In this document: in pieces, positions 1 through 11,178 of the stretch
How positions within the stretch are numbered: position 1 is the first letter of the stretch
Layout of the letters: the number at the start of each line of letters is the position of its first letter
NCBI RefSeq assembly: GCF_947179165.1
Contig: NC_077245.1
Span: forward strand, 20,125,740 to 20,189,739
Length of the DNA stretch: 64,000 nucleotides
Direction of reading: 5' to 3'
Source: Solanum dulcamara
Taxonomy: Eukaryota; Streptophyta; Magnoliopsida; Solanales; Solanaceae
Notes under the pieces: generated by a model
Databases searched by the model: none
Seen by the model: the letters and a program-made list of their open reading frames with translations, nothing else
What the model was told of the DNA's origin: nothing
Translations under genes and position numbers: made by a program

Positions 1-1555
1 ATTGTTGATCATCCATACCTTGTGGTGTGTCCATGCCTTTGTTTTATGTCTTTGGAAGTATGTTTGCCCTTAATCTAGGCTTAAACTAGTATTGTCTTAG
101 ACTTGCACGATTTTGGGTACTATTAGGCCTTGGAACTTCTCCAACGTCGTTTCGAACAACTTAGCTCCCTGTAGACTGATTTAGCATACTTGAGTCTGAT
201 AGTCTGAGCTTTAGCTATGCAGTAACACATCTTTGGAGCCTTATCTCATAATGTCCAATTCTTCTATCTACTCCTATCCCTAGATTCTTAGGTATGAAAG
301 TCTATTCATCGATTCTGGTTGGATGTAGTTCAAGATGGAGTGATTTGTTGATGGAACTCGAATTGCGGTTACTCCCCATAATACTTGGTTGGCTGCCAAT
401 CCTGATGCTGACCAATTTGTCTCTGCTCGTGGTTCAAGTCCTTAATTTACTCCACCGGGCGGAGTTCAAGTCCTTGCCTTGGAATTTATTGTCTCGGTTT
501 GAGTCTTTGGCCTTACTTAGCCGTGGTTCAAGTCCACTGCCGATATCAACCTTGGTTCAAGTCCATCGCTCCGTACTATCTTTGGTTTGAGTCCTTATCT
601 ACTATTACTGGTTCAAGTCCTTGGTCTTTTTTACACGTGGTTCGAGTCCACGAATATCTATCACCTTGGTTCAAGTCCTTGGTTATTATCAAATATCGGT
701 TCAAGTCTCTGATACTGTTATGATTCTTTGGTTCAAGTCCTTAACTATGATTCAACTTTAGTTGAAGCTTCAAGCTTTTAAAATGGTTCAGTTTAAGTCC
801 GCAAGAAGTTGTGGCATTGTAGGAACTTCATCGATTTCTCTCATTTTACTTCAACTATCTTTGCTCCTGTCGGGCTTATAGGAGTCCGTTCAGATTGTTA
901 CTTTTAGACTTGTGCAAGAGCGTACCCGTTGGATTTATGGGAGTCCGGAGAATTTAGCTAGTTTCTCTCTCTTTGTGTGTTAAGTATGTTTGTGTACATA
1001 CCTACTTTGATTTTTTGTTTCTTTCTTTGGTTCTGGTTAGTCCTCGCGTTTCAGTTTACTTTTTCTTTCCTTGCTTAGTCAGCCTATGATGCCTTCTGGG
1101 TACCTATTATTTTGATACTCATACTACACTCTATATTTGTTTTTGTGATGCAGGTCTGAGTACTAGCTATCACCGTTGATTTCGAGCCAGCTGCATTCGT
1201 GATCGGAGACGAGGGTGAGCACACAACATTCTGAATTTACCCGTCTTCCTCTGTATATATATATTTCATCTATCTTTTGCTCTTCGAGACAGTCTTGTTC
1301 CTGTGGTCCACTTTTGGGAGTTGTACTTATTTTGTAGTAGCTCTGTATATGTGAATTCCAGGTTCTGGGAAGGATCATTTGGTTTGTAAATATTTTTTTG
1401 TGCTTCCGCCGTTCATTTGTGTTCCTTTTATTTCTTTATTGTTTTAGTTGTTTCATTGGTCTTCTACCCTAATATCCAATTACTTACAGTTCAGGGATAT
1501 GGATCGGCTTGCCTACTGGTGGGTTTTAGTAGACTTGAGAAATTGGGTCATGACA
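1..1555 (+). mobile_element. Ty3-type LTR, right end (left part lies outside the window)
   Basis: The stretch ends at 1555 in GGGTCATGACA. The preceding 50 bases (CTACTGGTGGG, then GACTTGAGAAATTGGGTC) closely match the LTR ends of element C at 25591 and 27747, so this is the 3' end of an LTR from the same broad Ty3 group. No primer-binding site follows it, so it is a solo LTR or a 3' LTR. Its start is not in the window. Apart from the minisatellite at 431-740 I see no genes; the short open frames here are not protein-like. Confidence 0.65.
431..740 (+). repeat. Minisatellite of 11 B-box-like motifs
   Basis: The core GGTTCAAGTCC, or a one- to two-base variant, starts at 431, 463, 495, 524, 554, 584, 610, 639, 668, 698 and 730. 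The spacing is 26-32 bases and the spacers are unrelated pyrimidine-rich sequence. The core fits the RNA polymerase III internal B-box consensus (GWTCRANNC), and the unit at 639 is GGTTCGAGTCC. There is no A box or tRNA fold around any unit, so these are not tRNA genes. Confidence 0.8.
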
Positions 1556-2600
1556 TGTCAAACGCAGTGCACGAATTGTATAACAAAATATACAAATGCT
1601 ATACAAAAATTGTGAACTGTATAACCGATTATACAAACGTTATATAAAAACTATAAATTGTATTGCAAATTATACAAACGTTGTTATAACTATAATTACG
1701 AAATGTAATTACCCAAACTATAGCTATGGAACATAATTGAGGCATTTTTGAGTAACTATATGCGAAAATTCCTCTAAGTTATAATAAATTATAATTAAAA
1801 ATAAAATGAATGAATAAATATGCAAGCTGAGGCGTGGATATCTCACGCTATTTTTGAAGATTCAAACCCACTATGATATAATCTTCACTAATTCAGTAGT
1901 ATAACTTTTGACTTATCTACTCTAGGATATAATAGCCCAACATCATTATATAACTCAAACAACTCTGGATTAGTTGAAAAGTCCAAAGCTCCATCATTAG
2001 AACACATTTCTTCTGTGTAAAAAATTTTCTTTTTTTGAATAGTTATTAAGTTGGAGAGTCGTGATCTATGAGGGATCCATGAAGTTCATATATAACCCGG
2101 GATCAGTCTAGATTATATTGGGCTATGGTACCATATTAAAATATGTCGATCAACGTTGTAATACTATAAAGTATGTCAATGTAGGCTATCCAGGATCAGT
2201 CTGGATCACATCGGGTTATAAAACTATAAAAAGTATGTCAATTCAGATGGTAATATTGTAACAGTAAGTCAATATAGTTTGTAATATCATGCATGAGTAC
2301 GAATGATCATGTGAGAGTTTGAATGTCATGAAATGCACAAAAACATGTACATTGTATATGATTTACAATCAATTAGTGTTAATTATTTTTATTGTGTGGA
2401 CATTCAGAGTATTATATCAATAAGTGTTCAAATCAATCAGGTTCTCCATCAAGTTATATAATCTTTTTTACATTTAGCTTCAAACATAATTAGATAATTA
2501 CATAAGTAGTTAAAAAATCAATTAAATATCCACATATGTCACCTTGTATCTATATAGTTGTTCATCACTTTACATATATGATGCCCCCTTATCCCAAACT
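1556..2600. other. AT-rich intergenic DNA without a gene
   Basis: This is unannotated AT-rich sequence. At 1570-1740 there is a run of short direct repeats built on TATACAAA and ATTGTATAAC. At about 2095-2280 a degenerate tandem duplication (period about 92 bases) repeats the block GATCAGTCT followed by CGGGTTAT-like sequence and AGTATGTCAAT. No protein-coding or RNA gene is visible. Confidence 0.5.
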
Positions 2601-2639
2601 GATGTTATTATCATATATGAAAATATCCTCCAATCGAAG

Positions 2640-3606
2640 TTTAGAAAGTTTTATCTTATTTCAATCTGAAGTACAGCGAATCACAAAATAATTTTTTTTT
2701 CCTTTGAGTCTTTGATCGTCAAATCTATCAAAAACGTATGCTACATGAGTATACGAGTCCACTGAGATTCATATTTAAAATAAAAATTATCCAATCAAAA
2801 AATCAATGAAAAGTCAATCCCAAACTTTCAAGGTCCAAACTAAAATTTTCTTCTAAAGTTGGATAATCCATATTTCATAACTCTTTTGTCTTAAATTTCA
2901 TGTAATTTCACTTGTAAATTTGATCTCAAATCAATAATTCTTATTCTCTTATGCTTCATGCAAAAAAACTATCAAATTCCTAAACAAATTACAGATAAAT
3001 TCACTACTAATATACGAAATCATGGAGAAAACATCAAAATAGAGGTTAAATTTTTATCCGCGCTTTAAATTAAAAAAAAAAATATAAAGCAAAAATTACT
3101 TAATTTTGAGCTTCCTAGATCTCAAATGGTGAAATAAACTTACTATCCAATATAAAATACTAATCTGATCACTAATATTCCAATCTCATTGTTAAAGATA
3201 CCAAATATGATCACTAAAAGTCTATATCTGAAATCTACATTTTTTTGGCACCAACAATTTTATTTTTTTACTAAAATGACCCTAAATTTCTCATACGATC
3301 TCGAAATTTGATGCTTCTTATTCTTATGACCGAAATAACATTACAAACCTATTCATTTAATCAAAATTCATTTTTGAGTTTATTTACTCAATCATATCAT
3401 TTTCATTCATTATAGATTTAATTTCATATTTTGTGATAAATATTCAAGTGGAACATATGAGGATTAGATAAAACATTCCATCAGTCATGCAAATCATTTG
3501 CGAAATCTCAGAATGAAATTATGATCTTTAGAACTAAAATAAAATCTTTGAGTCGTTACATTTTTATTCTAAAAACGATGCTAAAGCATTAAACATATTA
3601 AAAATT
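2640..3606 (-). repeat. Old dispersed repeat (probable Ty3 LTR remnant), left part
   Basis: The sequence at about 2790-3600 is alignable by eye with 30030-31720. Shared blocks include AAAATTATCCA, AAAAGTCAA, GATCACTAAAAGT, CACCAACA, ACTAAAATGACCCTAA and CTTTGAGTCGTTA. The composite Ty3 array inserted at 3607 splits it, and it continues at 28063. Near 28500 the minus strand reads like a polypurine tract followed by an LTR start, so an old minus-strand LTR is likely. Confidence 0.5.
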
Positions 3607-3799
3607 TAAAACGGCATGTTTCCGTCGTTATGGATAAGCCAATGGAGGAGGAGTTTGGGTCAAAAAACTTCTGAGTATTAACTTGGAAATTTCAAGTCTA
3701 GGCCAGACTTGGATGAAATCTGAGTCAAGTGAGATCTGGGTATTTCAGTAATGGTTGAGGGATTAAATTATGAGTTTGATAATTTGAACTGATAGCAAT

Positions 3800-4784
3800 T
3801 AGGGGTGGGCATTCGGTATTCGGTTCGGTATTTTCAAAGTTCGGGTTCGATAATTCGGTAATCGGTAATTCAAAGTATATACCAAATACCGAACTTTCAA
3901 ACTTCGGTTCGGTAATTCGGTAATCGGTAAATCAAACTTCGGTTCGGTACAGTATTCGGTAATACCATATTTTTTTATTAGTTAATATACAATAAAAATT
4001 TATCCGCATTTAATGTTTACATTAACCTAAAGAATACATATCTTAACTTACATTTTTATTACTACACCATAATTAAGTAATATATACATTTTAACTTGCC
4101 GAATATCGAAATCGAAATTGCTCGTAAGCCACATTCTACGGAGGAGAAATGATACATCGTAAACAAAGAGAAAATAATTTATGAATCGATACAGAATAAA
4201 AAAAATATTACCATGTAATAAAAATAATGAAAAAGAGTGAAAACAAAAATCTCTAATATATCATACATAATTTTTATACATATATTTTTCTTTGAATTAT
4301 CCAAAAACTCTACATCACTGCACTAATTATTAATTAGTTCCTGCAAAGATATGAAAGAGTTGGAATCTTTCGTTTTCAATGTAACTACCAAACAATTTAT
4401 GTAGATAACTAACGTGGGAATCATGCAAAGTGAAATTAGAATTCTTAATCAATTGCATAAATTTAAAATTAGAATTTATAATTTTTACATGTACATGAAT
4501 TAAATTTTAGCAGTTATCCATAATGTACGTGTAAGTGTGCATATAATATACGGTAAACGTGGGAAAGTTGAAATGAAAATGGTAAGGGAAATAAAAAATA
4601 AATAAAAAATAATAATAATAAAAAGTTCGGTATTCGGGAAATCCCGAATACCGAAACCGAAATACCAAAATATCAATTTCGGTACCGAATACCGAACCGA
4701 AATATCGAATTACCGAATACCGAAATACCGAAATAGACGGTTCGGTTCGGTAATTCAGTTTTCGGTATTTTATGCCCAGCCCTA
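3800..4784. mobile_element. Non-autonomous hAT-type element 1
   Basis: An exact 8-bp target-site duplication, ATAGCAAT, lies at 3792-3799 and 4785-4792. The termini are TAGGGGTGGGCAT on the left and TAGGGCTGGGCAT on the right (read inward), one mismatch in 13. Both ends carry arrays of CGGTTCGGTAATTCGGTATT-like subterminal repeats in inverted orientation, about 170 bases on each side. The 985-bp element has no transposase frame; its centre is AT-rich filler. The 8-bp duplication and TAGGG ends place it in the hAT superfamily. Confidence 0.9.
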
Positions 4785-4956
4785 ATAGCAATGACATTAA
4801 TAGCATGTACGACTTTACAAAATTGAATCCGGGCCAGTAGAGCTCCCGAAATTGATCTTAGCGTAAAAGGATGGTGTTAGAATGTCAAGGTTTGAGTGTG
4901 TGTTGTGAAATAGGGGTTGGAATACAAATTCTGAGCTTCTGTTTCCGTGCAACCTG

Positions 4957-4982
4957 CCATAGCGGGATTAATTCCGCTATGG
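4957..4982. repeat. GC-rich palindrome in LTR copy a
   Basis: CCATAGCGG and CCGCTATGG form an inverted repeat with an 8-base spacer. More GC-rich variants follow to about 5030 (CTATGGCGGG, CGCCATGGTGGG). Similar GC-rich clusters occupy the upstream part of other LTR families in this window. Confidence 0.7.
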
Positions 4983-5430
4983 CGGGGGCCTCTATGGCAA
5001 GATGGGTCCGCCATGGTGGGCCAGTCGCAGATTTAACATGTAAAAGTCCTAAAAACGTCATTATTTCTGCAGTTTTATTTTTGGAGAGCTAAGGGCCAAT
5101 TAAAGCTGTTCTTTTTTGATTTTCCACTAATCTGTTCGGCAAAGATAAGTAATCATTTTCTCTAATGTGTAATTCAATTCTCAGTCATTAGAATCTATAG
5201 AAATTAACTTGGGAAAAGATTTTTGCCTGAAATTAATGGTGGAAAAAGTCCTAGTTGGAGGATAGGATCATGAACTTGGCTAAGGGTTAGAACTTGTGTT
5301 TAATCCGAGTAAATTTGGCCATTGTCATTGATTTCTTGCATTGATTGTTTGTTTTAGACCAAGAACAAGCGAGAAGACTTCTGAAAAGGAAAGCTCAAGT
5401 TCTTGAAGAGTATTTAGGCTTGGTTTCAAG

Positions 5431-5437
5431 GTAGGTG
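5431..5437 (+). promoter_or_regulatory. Candidate 5' splice site in LTR copy a
   Basis: CAAG is followed by GTAGGTG. It is conserved in LTR copy b (CAAT/GTAAGTG at 9959) and copy c (CGAG/GTAAGTG at 12288). The matching acceptor before gag is damaged in this unit: CGCAG has become CGCAT before the ATG at 6618. Confidence 0.5.
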
Positions 5438-6400
5438 ATGGTTTACTTTCCCATACGTGTTATGTATGCTTGTTAACTATATTATTGGTATTGCCTGCAG
5501 GTATGTGAATAGGGAAAGATGGAATGAACCTAATTAAATGACTATTTTGTGATCAATTACATGCAATAAACTTGTCATTTGATTGTGCAAGTATGTGAAC
5601 TATTCATAGTGATTATGATTGTGGTTGTTGAGTCGGGTACCACACCGATACATATTGGATCGGGTTCTATACTGGTACATATTAAAACCGATGTCACACC
5701 GACACATAACTATTGGGACAGGTGTCACGCCGACACACTAAAAGTTTGTGTATGGGTTCAATAAGAGGACCATCTTTGACTGTTACATTTGTTATTGACA
5801 TTGTGAAACTGTGTACTGATCATGAACTGATAATTGGATAATGTATTTTGTATATGTGTGGTTTACTATGTTGTGGTTACTTGGACATATTTTATTTACT
5901 GGAATGGCCGCGTGATCCTACAAGTACATTACTGTTGTGTGTACTGATATTGTACTTACTCTTTATTTGTTGAGTACAAGGCATTATAAGGCGGTTACTG
6001 ATAAACCTCATCTAGGAGATCATTGACTTAAGATTCAAAGGTAAGTCAGTTCTTTCAAGCTGCCATGGATCCATTTTAGCTCTTATTCCATCCTTTCGGA
6101 CTTAGGCTATTTCATTCAGAGTTTATTGTTCTGGGGTTACATCCCCTTATCTTAGACTTATTACTTAGTATTTTTGGTATGATGACTTTCAGGTTCTAGG
6201 GGTTAACTTCTAAATGTTCATGTTGTTTGGTTAGTTTCCTGAGTTTATGGGAACTCAGTTTTAAGAGTATTATTTATACTTGTTCCACATCTTTAAATGC
6301 ATGTTTTTTTAATAGGATGTTTAGTTTGGGGCATAGTATTGGTTCTCTCACTGGAGGGTTCGTATGGGTGCCACTCATGACTGATTTGGTCGTGACAATG

Positions 6401-6414
6401 TTGGTATTAGATCC
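6401..6414 (+). promoter_or_regulatory. Primer-binding site of the array's first unit
   Basis: TTGGTATTAGATCC begins three bases after the LTR end at 6397. It resembles the TGGTATCAGAGC site complementary to the initiator methionine tRNA used by many plant Ty3 and copia elements. Confidence 0.6.
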
Positions 6415-7448
6415 CTAAGTTCGTTGATCTTGTTGTATCAAAATGAGTCTAGTATAGTCTTGCACAATGGTACGAAGACGTCTGTACTTTTCTTTGAGAG
6501 ACTACAAGACTTTAGGAAATCTCTCTATATTCTTCTTCCTTCATGCTATAACTTGATTTCAATTGGTATATGGTAATCCAAATTGGTATCTTACCTCTTT
6601 CACACTCTTATCCGCATATGGTTAACACGTAGTACAATGACGTTAGGACAGTAGCTCCAATCAATGAATAGGAGATAAGCCAACAGTGAGAGGATATGGC
6701 TGAGGCAGGGTTAGAGCGAGAGGATGAGGCAAAGGCCAAGGAAAGGCATCAGGGTTGAAGCTCAAGTTGAGAGTGTTCTGAGAGAAGAGGTCCCTCCTGC
6801 ACCCCAGGCTAAGGTAGAGGAGAATGTGGAGATCGAGATTGAGAAGGATGTTATACTAGAAGAGGAGGTACATGCTGGGACTATAGGACTTCCCTCTTTG
6901 AATCCAGCAATAACTCAATAAGTTTTGACTTTTCTGAGTAGATTTGCCTGCTTTGGAGCCATTCCTACGGTGCTCATTACTCAAGCCCCAACCACTCACC
7001 CTGTTGCATTTACGATCTCTTAGATGGATGGAGCACTAGATACATTAGTTTTTTTATCCACTTGTGGGCCTAGTGATGACTAGCACTGAGTATGAGATGT
7101 TGTCCAAGTTTTTGAAGTTGAAGCCTCTAGTGTTCCGTGATTCTAAGAATGAGAATGCCTATGAATTCATCACGGAATTCTATGAGATACTTTATAAGTT
7201 GGGCATTGTATATCAGCATGAAGTTGAGTTTACTATTTTTCCGCTTCAAGGTAAGGCTAAGAAGTGGTAGAGAGTTGTGGAATGTTGATCACTAGTTTTG
7301 CCTCCAGTCACTTGGGTTCATTTCCATGCCTTATTTTAGGAGAAATATGTTCCCCGAACTCTGAGAGATCTCAAGAAGGATGAGTTTATGGTTCTTGAGA
7401 AGGGTGGCATAATTGCAGCCGCTTATGAGGAAAAGTTCCCTGCCTTGT

Positions 7449-9683
7449 TGTAAGGTCATATGGGTTTTGAGTGTTGGAATGTGTCATAATAAGGTAAAAT
7501 AGAGGGAAAATAGCTTTGGAAGATTTTTTGAACTCGTATTCTGCAAGATGAAATTTTTCAAGAATTGGCCAAAACAGAAGACTCCGCGACCAAGGCGCAT
7601 AGCGGAGTTGTTCCCTGATAGAGCAAAATTGCCCGAGCTCAAGTTGAACTCAAATATGGTCAAATTTAACCTAGCACAGGAAATCGTACAACAAATGCAT
7701 TTGATGAATGCATTTTATGTGTAATTTGTGTTTCTATGGACCCCGAGCTTGATTTATCTATTTTGGAAGAAAATGAACGGAAATGGAATATCTCCGCATC
7801 GCGGACTTATTTCCAAATTGTTCAAATTTATGCGAGAATTTCAAGATTCAAGAGAGGGCAACTTGGACATGTTCCTGAACATGTGTAGGCGGGTTTTGAC
7901 GATTTATGGTATTATTTTCCACCCTTCTCACTAACTAGAACCCTAGAATTCATTCCTCCTCATTCCCAAATCACCTCCTACAAGATTTCCTCTCAAGCTA
8001 AGGATTCAAGCTCCCTATTGAAGACCAATCATTAGGATTTCTCCAAGTTTCTCAAGACTTCTCCAATTCTTCTTCAAGTTCTTCTCTAAGGTATGTGAGT
8101 TTCTTCATCTATGGGTTCTTCCACCCAAGGAGTCCGAAAACCCTTTTCAACTAATTCCTTTAATTTCAAGTATAAAATTTTTATGTGTACTTCTAATTTC
8201 TTCTTATTAGCATGAAACAGGATTGAAATTATGGTTATTGACTCAAATTGTATGAAATTGATTACTACCTATGAATGCCCTAATTTCCTATATTGGGTTT
8301 ATGAATCTTCAAATGGGTATTGTTCAGTCTTTCTCAAATTTCTAGGTTATGGTTCAAATTATTGATATTATGTTCAAATAAGCATATATTACTACTCGAT
8401 TGCATAAATTATTGAATTTTAAGTAATTTCGTGTCTCAAGCTATTGTCGATCTTTGAAATGAATGGTGGGTTATTTGAAGTATGTTTTCAATTGACTCAA
8501 TTGATAATTTTCATGCATGGTCCTTTTGAAAAGCATGTTTGAAAGATGACTTGAATAGAACCCACCTAGTTTTACTATGTTTCCAATGAAGTTTGACTTG
8601 AAAGTTTTTGACTCCAAATGAATATTTATGAAAGCAATGTCTATGATAAAAAGAGAGTCTTATGAAATGGAAGGATGAAGAAATGATATGAATGAAGGAT
8701 TCTTTATGTGATAAGGAAAATTCTCACATATTTGAGTCAATAAAGGTTTTATTGAGTTATTCTATCGAATGTAATGTTTGAATTCTCAAGCTATATGTTA
8801 TGACTATCTTGAAGTATTAAACTATTCTGTGGGATTGACTTAGCACCGAATGGGGCATTGAGGTGGGATTCGATAAGGGAATCCCAGTAGTAACCCTTAT
8901 CTCATTAACTATGTGTTAACATAAGAGCCCTTGTAGGCTTAGGCTAGTGGATCCACACTTAGCCCTTAAAGTTAAAGTTAAAGAAATGATTAAAGTTGAT
9001 GGAGTTCTATTCGGCAAGTAGTAACGTAGGGTTTTATATTGGATTTCATGTAATAGATCGCATGGTCATATTTGTCGGTTATGGTCACTTTCCCACAAAA
9101 TGAATATTTTAAGATTTCATATGACGATTTCTCATGCATGCATTCACTTATGCATATTGCTTATAAATTTCTTAATGTTCTACATTCTATAGTATGCTCA
9201 CATACTTAGTACATTCAAAGTACTAACGAATACTTTTTCCTTCATGATATCACCATGTAGGGACCGATACCTCTCCACACTCTCCTCTCCGTGTCTAAGT
9301 TTGATCGTTAAAGGCTACCACTTTTAGTGAGTTCCTATGTTTCGGGAACAACACTCTTATTTCCCTTCTAGCTTATGTTATATTCTAACACTTGAGTTAT
9401 ATTTTGGTATTTTGACTTAATCTTGCGAGTGAGCTAGAGACATGTCTTAGCTCCGCCAAGTCTTTAATGTAGAAGGTAATCTTGGATATAGTGAATGATG
9501 TTATATTGACTTTCACTCTTATTGAATGTGAAATCCCTTAGTCCCTATATTCTTTTATTTTTCCACTTGAGTTTTTTATCATTACCGATGATATGCTCAA
9601 TGAATACTAAGAGGTTTTGTTGAGGTCCCTCCAGATTCCTCATTATTCGTGTCACATCTAGGCCCTAAGCTTGGATCGTGACA
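7449..9683 (+). mobile_element. Solo LTR (2235 bp) of a Ty3-type element
   Basis: It begins TGTAAGGTCATATGGG, ends GGATCGTGACA, and is flanked by exact 5-bp duplications CTTGT (7444-7448 and 9684-9688). No primer-binding site, gag or polymerase is present, so it is a solo LTR left by recombination between two LTRs. GC-rich short palindromic stretches lie at 7580-7620 and 7780-7810. A strong splice-donor-like site, TAAG/GTATGTGAGT, is at 8091, preceded by a pyrimidine-rich leader-like stretch. It sits inside the gag remnant of the composite array. Confidence 0.85.
8091..8097 (+). promoter_or_regulatory. Candidate 5' splice site in the solo LTR
   Basis: TCTAAG is followed by GTATGTGAGT, a near-consensus plant donor, about 640 bases into the LTR after a CT-rich stretch (7950-8085) that resembles a plant 5' untranslated leader. 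Confidence 0.5.
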
Positions 9684-9890
9684 CTTGTCCAGATATGCTA
9701 CACAGTTGGTGACTATTGAGGAGGAGAGGATCTGTTTATTCGTCAAAGGTTTGAATCTCGAACTAGAAGTTTTATCTGTTCACATGACCTTTGAAGGTAG
9801 AAGCTTTAATAAAGTGATAGACGTTGTGAAAAAAGTGGAATAAGCTTGATAGGATGGACAAGACAATGCATTGGCTAAGAAGCATAAGAA

Positions 9891-10955
9891 TACAAGTAAC
9901 TTCAATCCGGAAAAAGGAAAGCTTAAGTTCTTTAAGAACATTCAGGCTTTGTTTCAATGTAAGTGATGGTTTTATTTCCCGTACGTATTATGCATGCCTG
10001 TTAATTGCATCATTAGTATTGACTACATGTATATGAATAGGGAAAGATAAAATGAACCTAATGAAATGACTATTTTGTGATCGATTATATGCAATAAACC
10101 TGTTATTTGATTGTGCAAGTATGTGAACTAGTCATTGTGATTGTGATTATGTTTGTCGGATCGTCTACCATGCTGATATATATTGTATCGGGTACTACAC
10201 TAGTATATATTGGATTGAGTACTACATATGTACATATTGGAAAGTATGTCAAACCGACACACTAACTAGTGGGATGGGTGTCACACTAGCACACTAACAG
10301 TTTGGGAATGGGTTCAATGACTGGACCATCTTTAACTGTTGTATTTTTTATTGACAATGTAAAACTCTGTATTGATCATGAACTGATAACTAGATAATGT
10401 ATTATGTATATGTATGGTTTACTATGTTGTGGTTAGTTGTATATATTTTATTTATTGGAATGGACACGTGATCTTACAAGTACACTATTGTTATGTGTAC
10501 TCATACTGTACTTGATCTTTCTTTGTTGAGTACAGTGCATCTTCAGATGGCTATTGACATACCTCATGTAGGAGATCATTGACTTTCATATTCAAAGGTG
10601 AGGCAGTTTTTTCAGGCTGTTATAGTTCCATCTTAGCTCTTAGTCCATTCTTTAGGACTTAAACTATTTCATTTAGAGTTTATTGGTTCGGGGTTGCATG
10701 CCCTTATCTTAGACTTGTTATGTAGTAGTTTTGGTATAATGACTTTCAGGCTCTAAGGGTTATTTTTCAAATGTTTATATTGTTTGGTTAGTTTCCCGAG
10801 ATTATGGAAACTCATTTTTAAGAGTATTATTTAAACTTGTTCCACATCTTTACATGCATGTTTCTGTATCAGGATGCTTAGTTTGGTGTATATTATTGGT
10901 TCTTTCACCAGAGGGTCAGTGTAGTAGCCACTCATGGCCAATTTAGGTCGTGACA
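9891..10955 (+). repeat. LTR copy b of the array (5'-truncated, fused to gag)
   Basis: It aligns with LTR copy a from about 5375 to its end and finishes GGTCGTGACA at 10955. Its first several hundred bases are missing; gag sequence joins it directly near 9890. It carries the conserved donor-like site at 9959 (CAAT/GTAAGTGATG). Confidence 0.65.
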
Positions 10956-11170
10956 AAGTTAGTAATAGAGCCCTAAGTTTGTTGATCTCGTTATATCAAA
11001 ATGAGTCTAGTAGAGTATAGCGAAATGGTACAGAAACATCTGTACTTTTCTTCGAGAGGCTACACGACTTTAGAAAATTTCACTATCTTCTTCTCCCTTC
11101 ATATTATAACTTGATTTTAATTGGTGTCTGGTGATCTAAATTGGTATCTAACCTCTTTCACTCTCTTATT

Positions 11171-11178
11171 CGCAGATG
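11171..11178 (+). promoter_or_regulatory. Candidate 3' splice site abutting the gag start codon
   Basis: A pyrimidine-rich tract (CTCTTTCACTCTCTTATT) ends in CGCAG at 11175, and the gag ATG follows immediately at 11176. Paired with the LTR donor at 9959 it would remove a 1217-base leader that includes the LTR end and primer-binding site. Confidence 0.5.

Larger units (their letters stand above)
3607..6397 (+). repeat. LTR copy a of the composite array
   Basis: This is the only full-length LTR of the array. It starts TAAAACGGCATG (first G probably lost) and ends GGTCGTGACA, and is about 1.8 kb once the hAT insertion is removed. It contains a GC-rich palindromic stretch with CCATAGCGG paired with CCGCTATGG (4957-4982). 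Downstream lies a strong splice-donor-like site, CAAG before GTAGGTGATG at 5431. Related sequence recurs in LTR copies b and c. Confidence 0.65.
6618..9890 (+). pseudogene. Decayed Ty3 gag, unit 1 (interrupted by a solo LTR)
   Basis: This is a remnant of a Ty3/gypsy capsid gene. A gag-like start (ATGGTTAAC) lies at 6618. At 7064-7270 one frame encodes residues typical of the conserved retrotransposon gag region: KFLKLKP, then an AYEFI segment, then a [10 protein letters not shown] segment and LQGKAKKW, where the next Trp codon is TAG. The gene is cut at 7449 by the solo LTR and resumes at 9689 with RYATQLVTIEEE-like sequence. It stops near 9890, where it fuses to the middle of LTR copy b. Many stops and frameshifts show it is dead. 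Zinc knuckle, protease and polymerase are absent. Confidence 0.65.

Noticed and set aside
431..740. tRNA genes or a CRISPR-like array
   Set aside because: The motif recurs at near-regular spacing, but repeats are only 11 bases, vary freely, no tRNA fold or A box is present, and the source is a plant genome.
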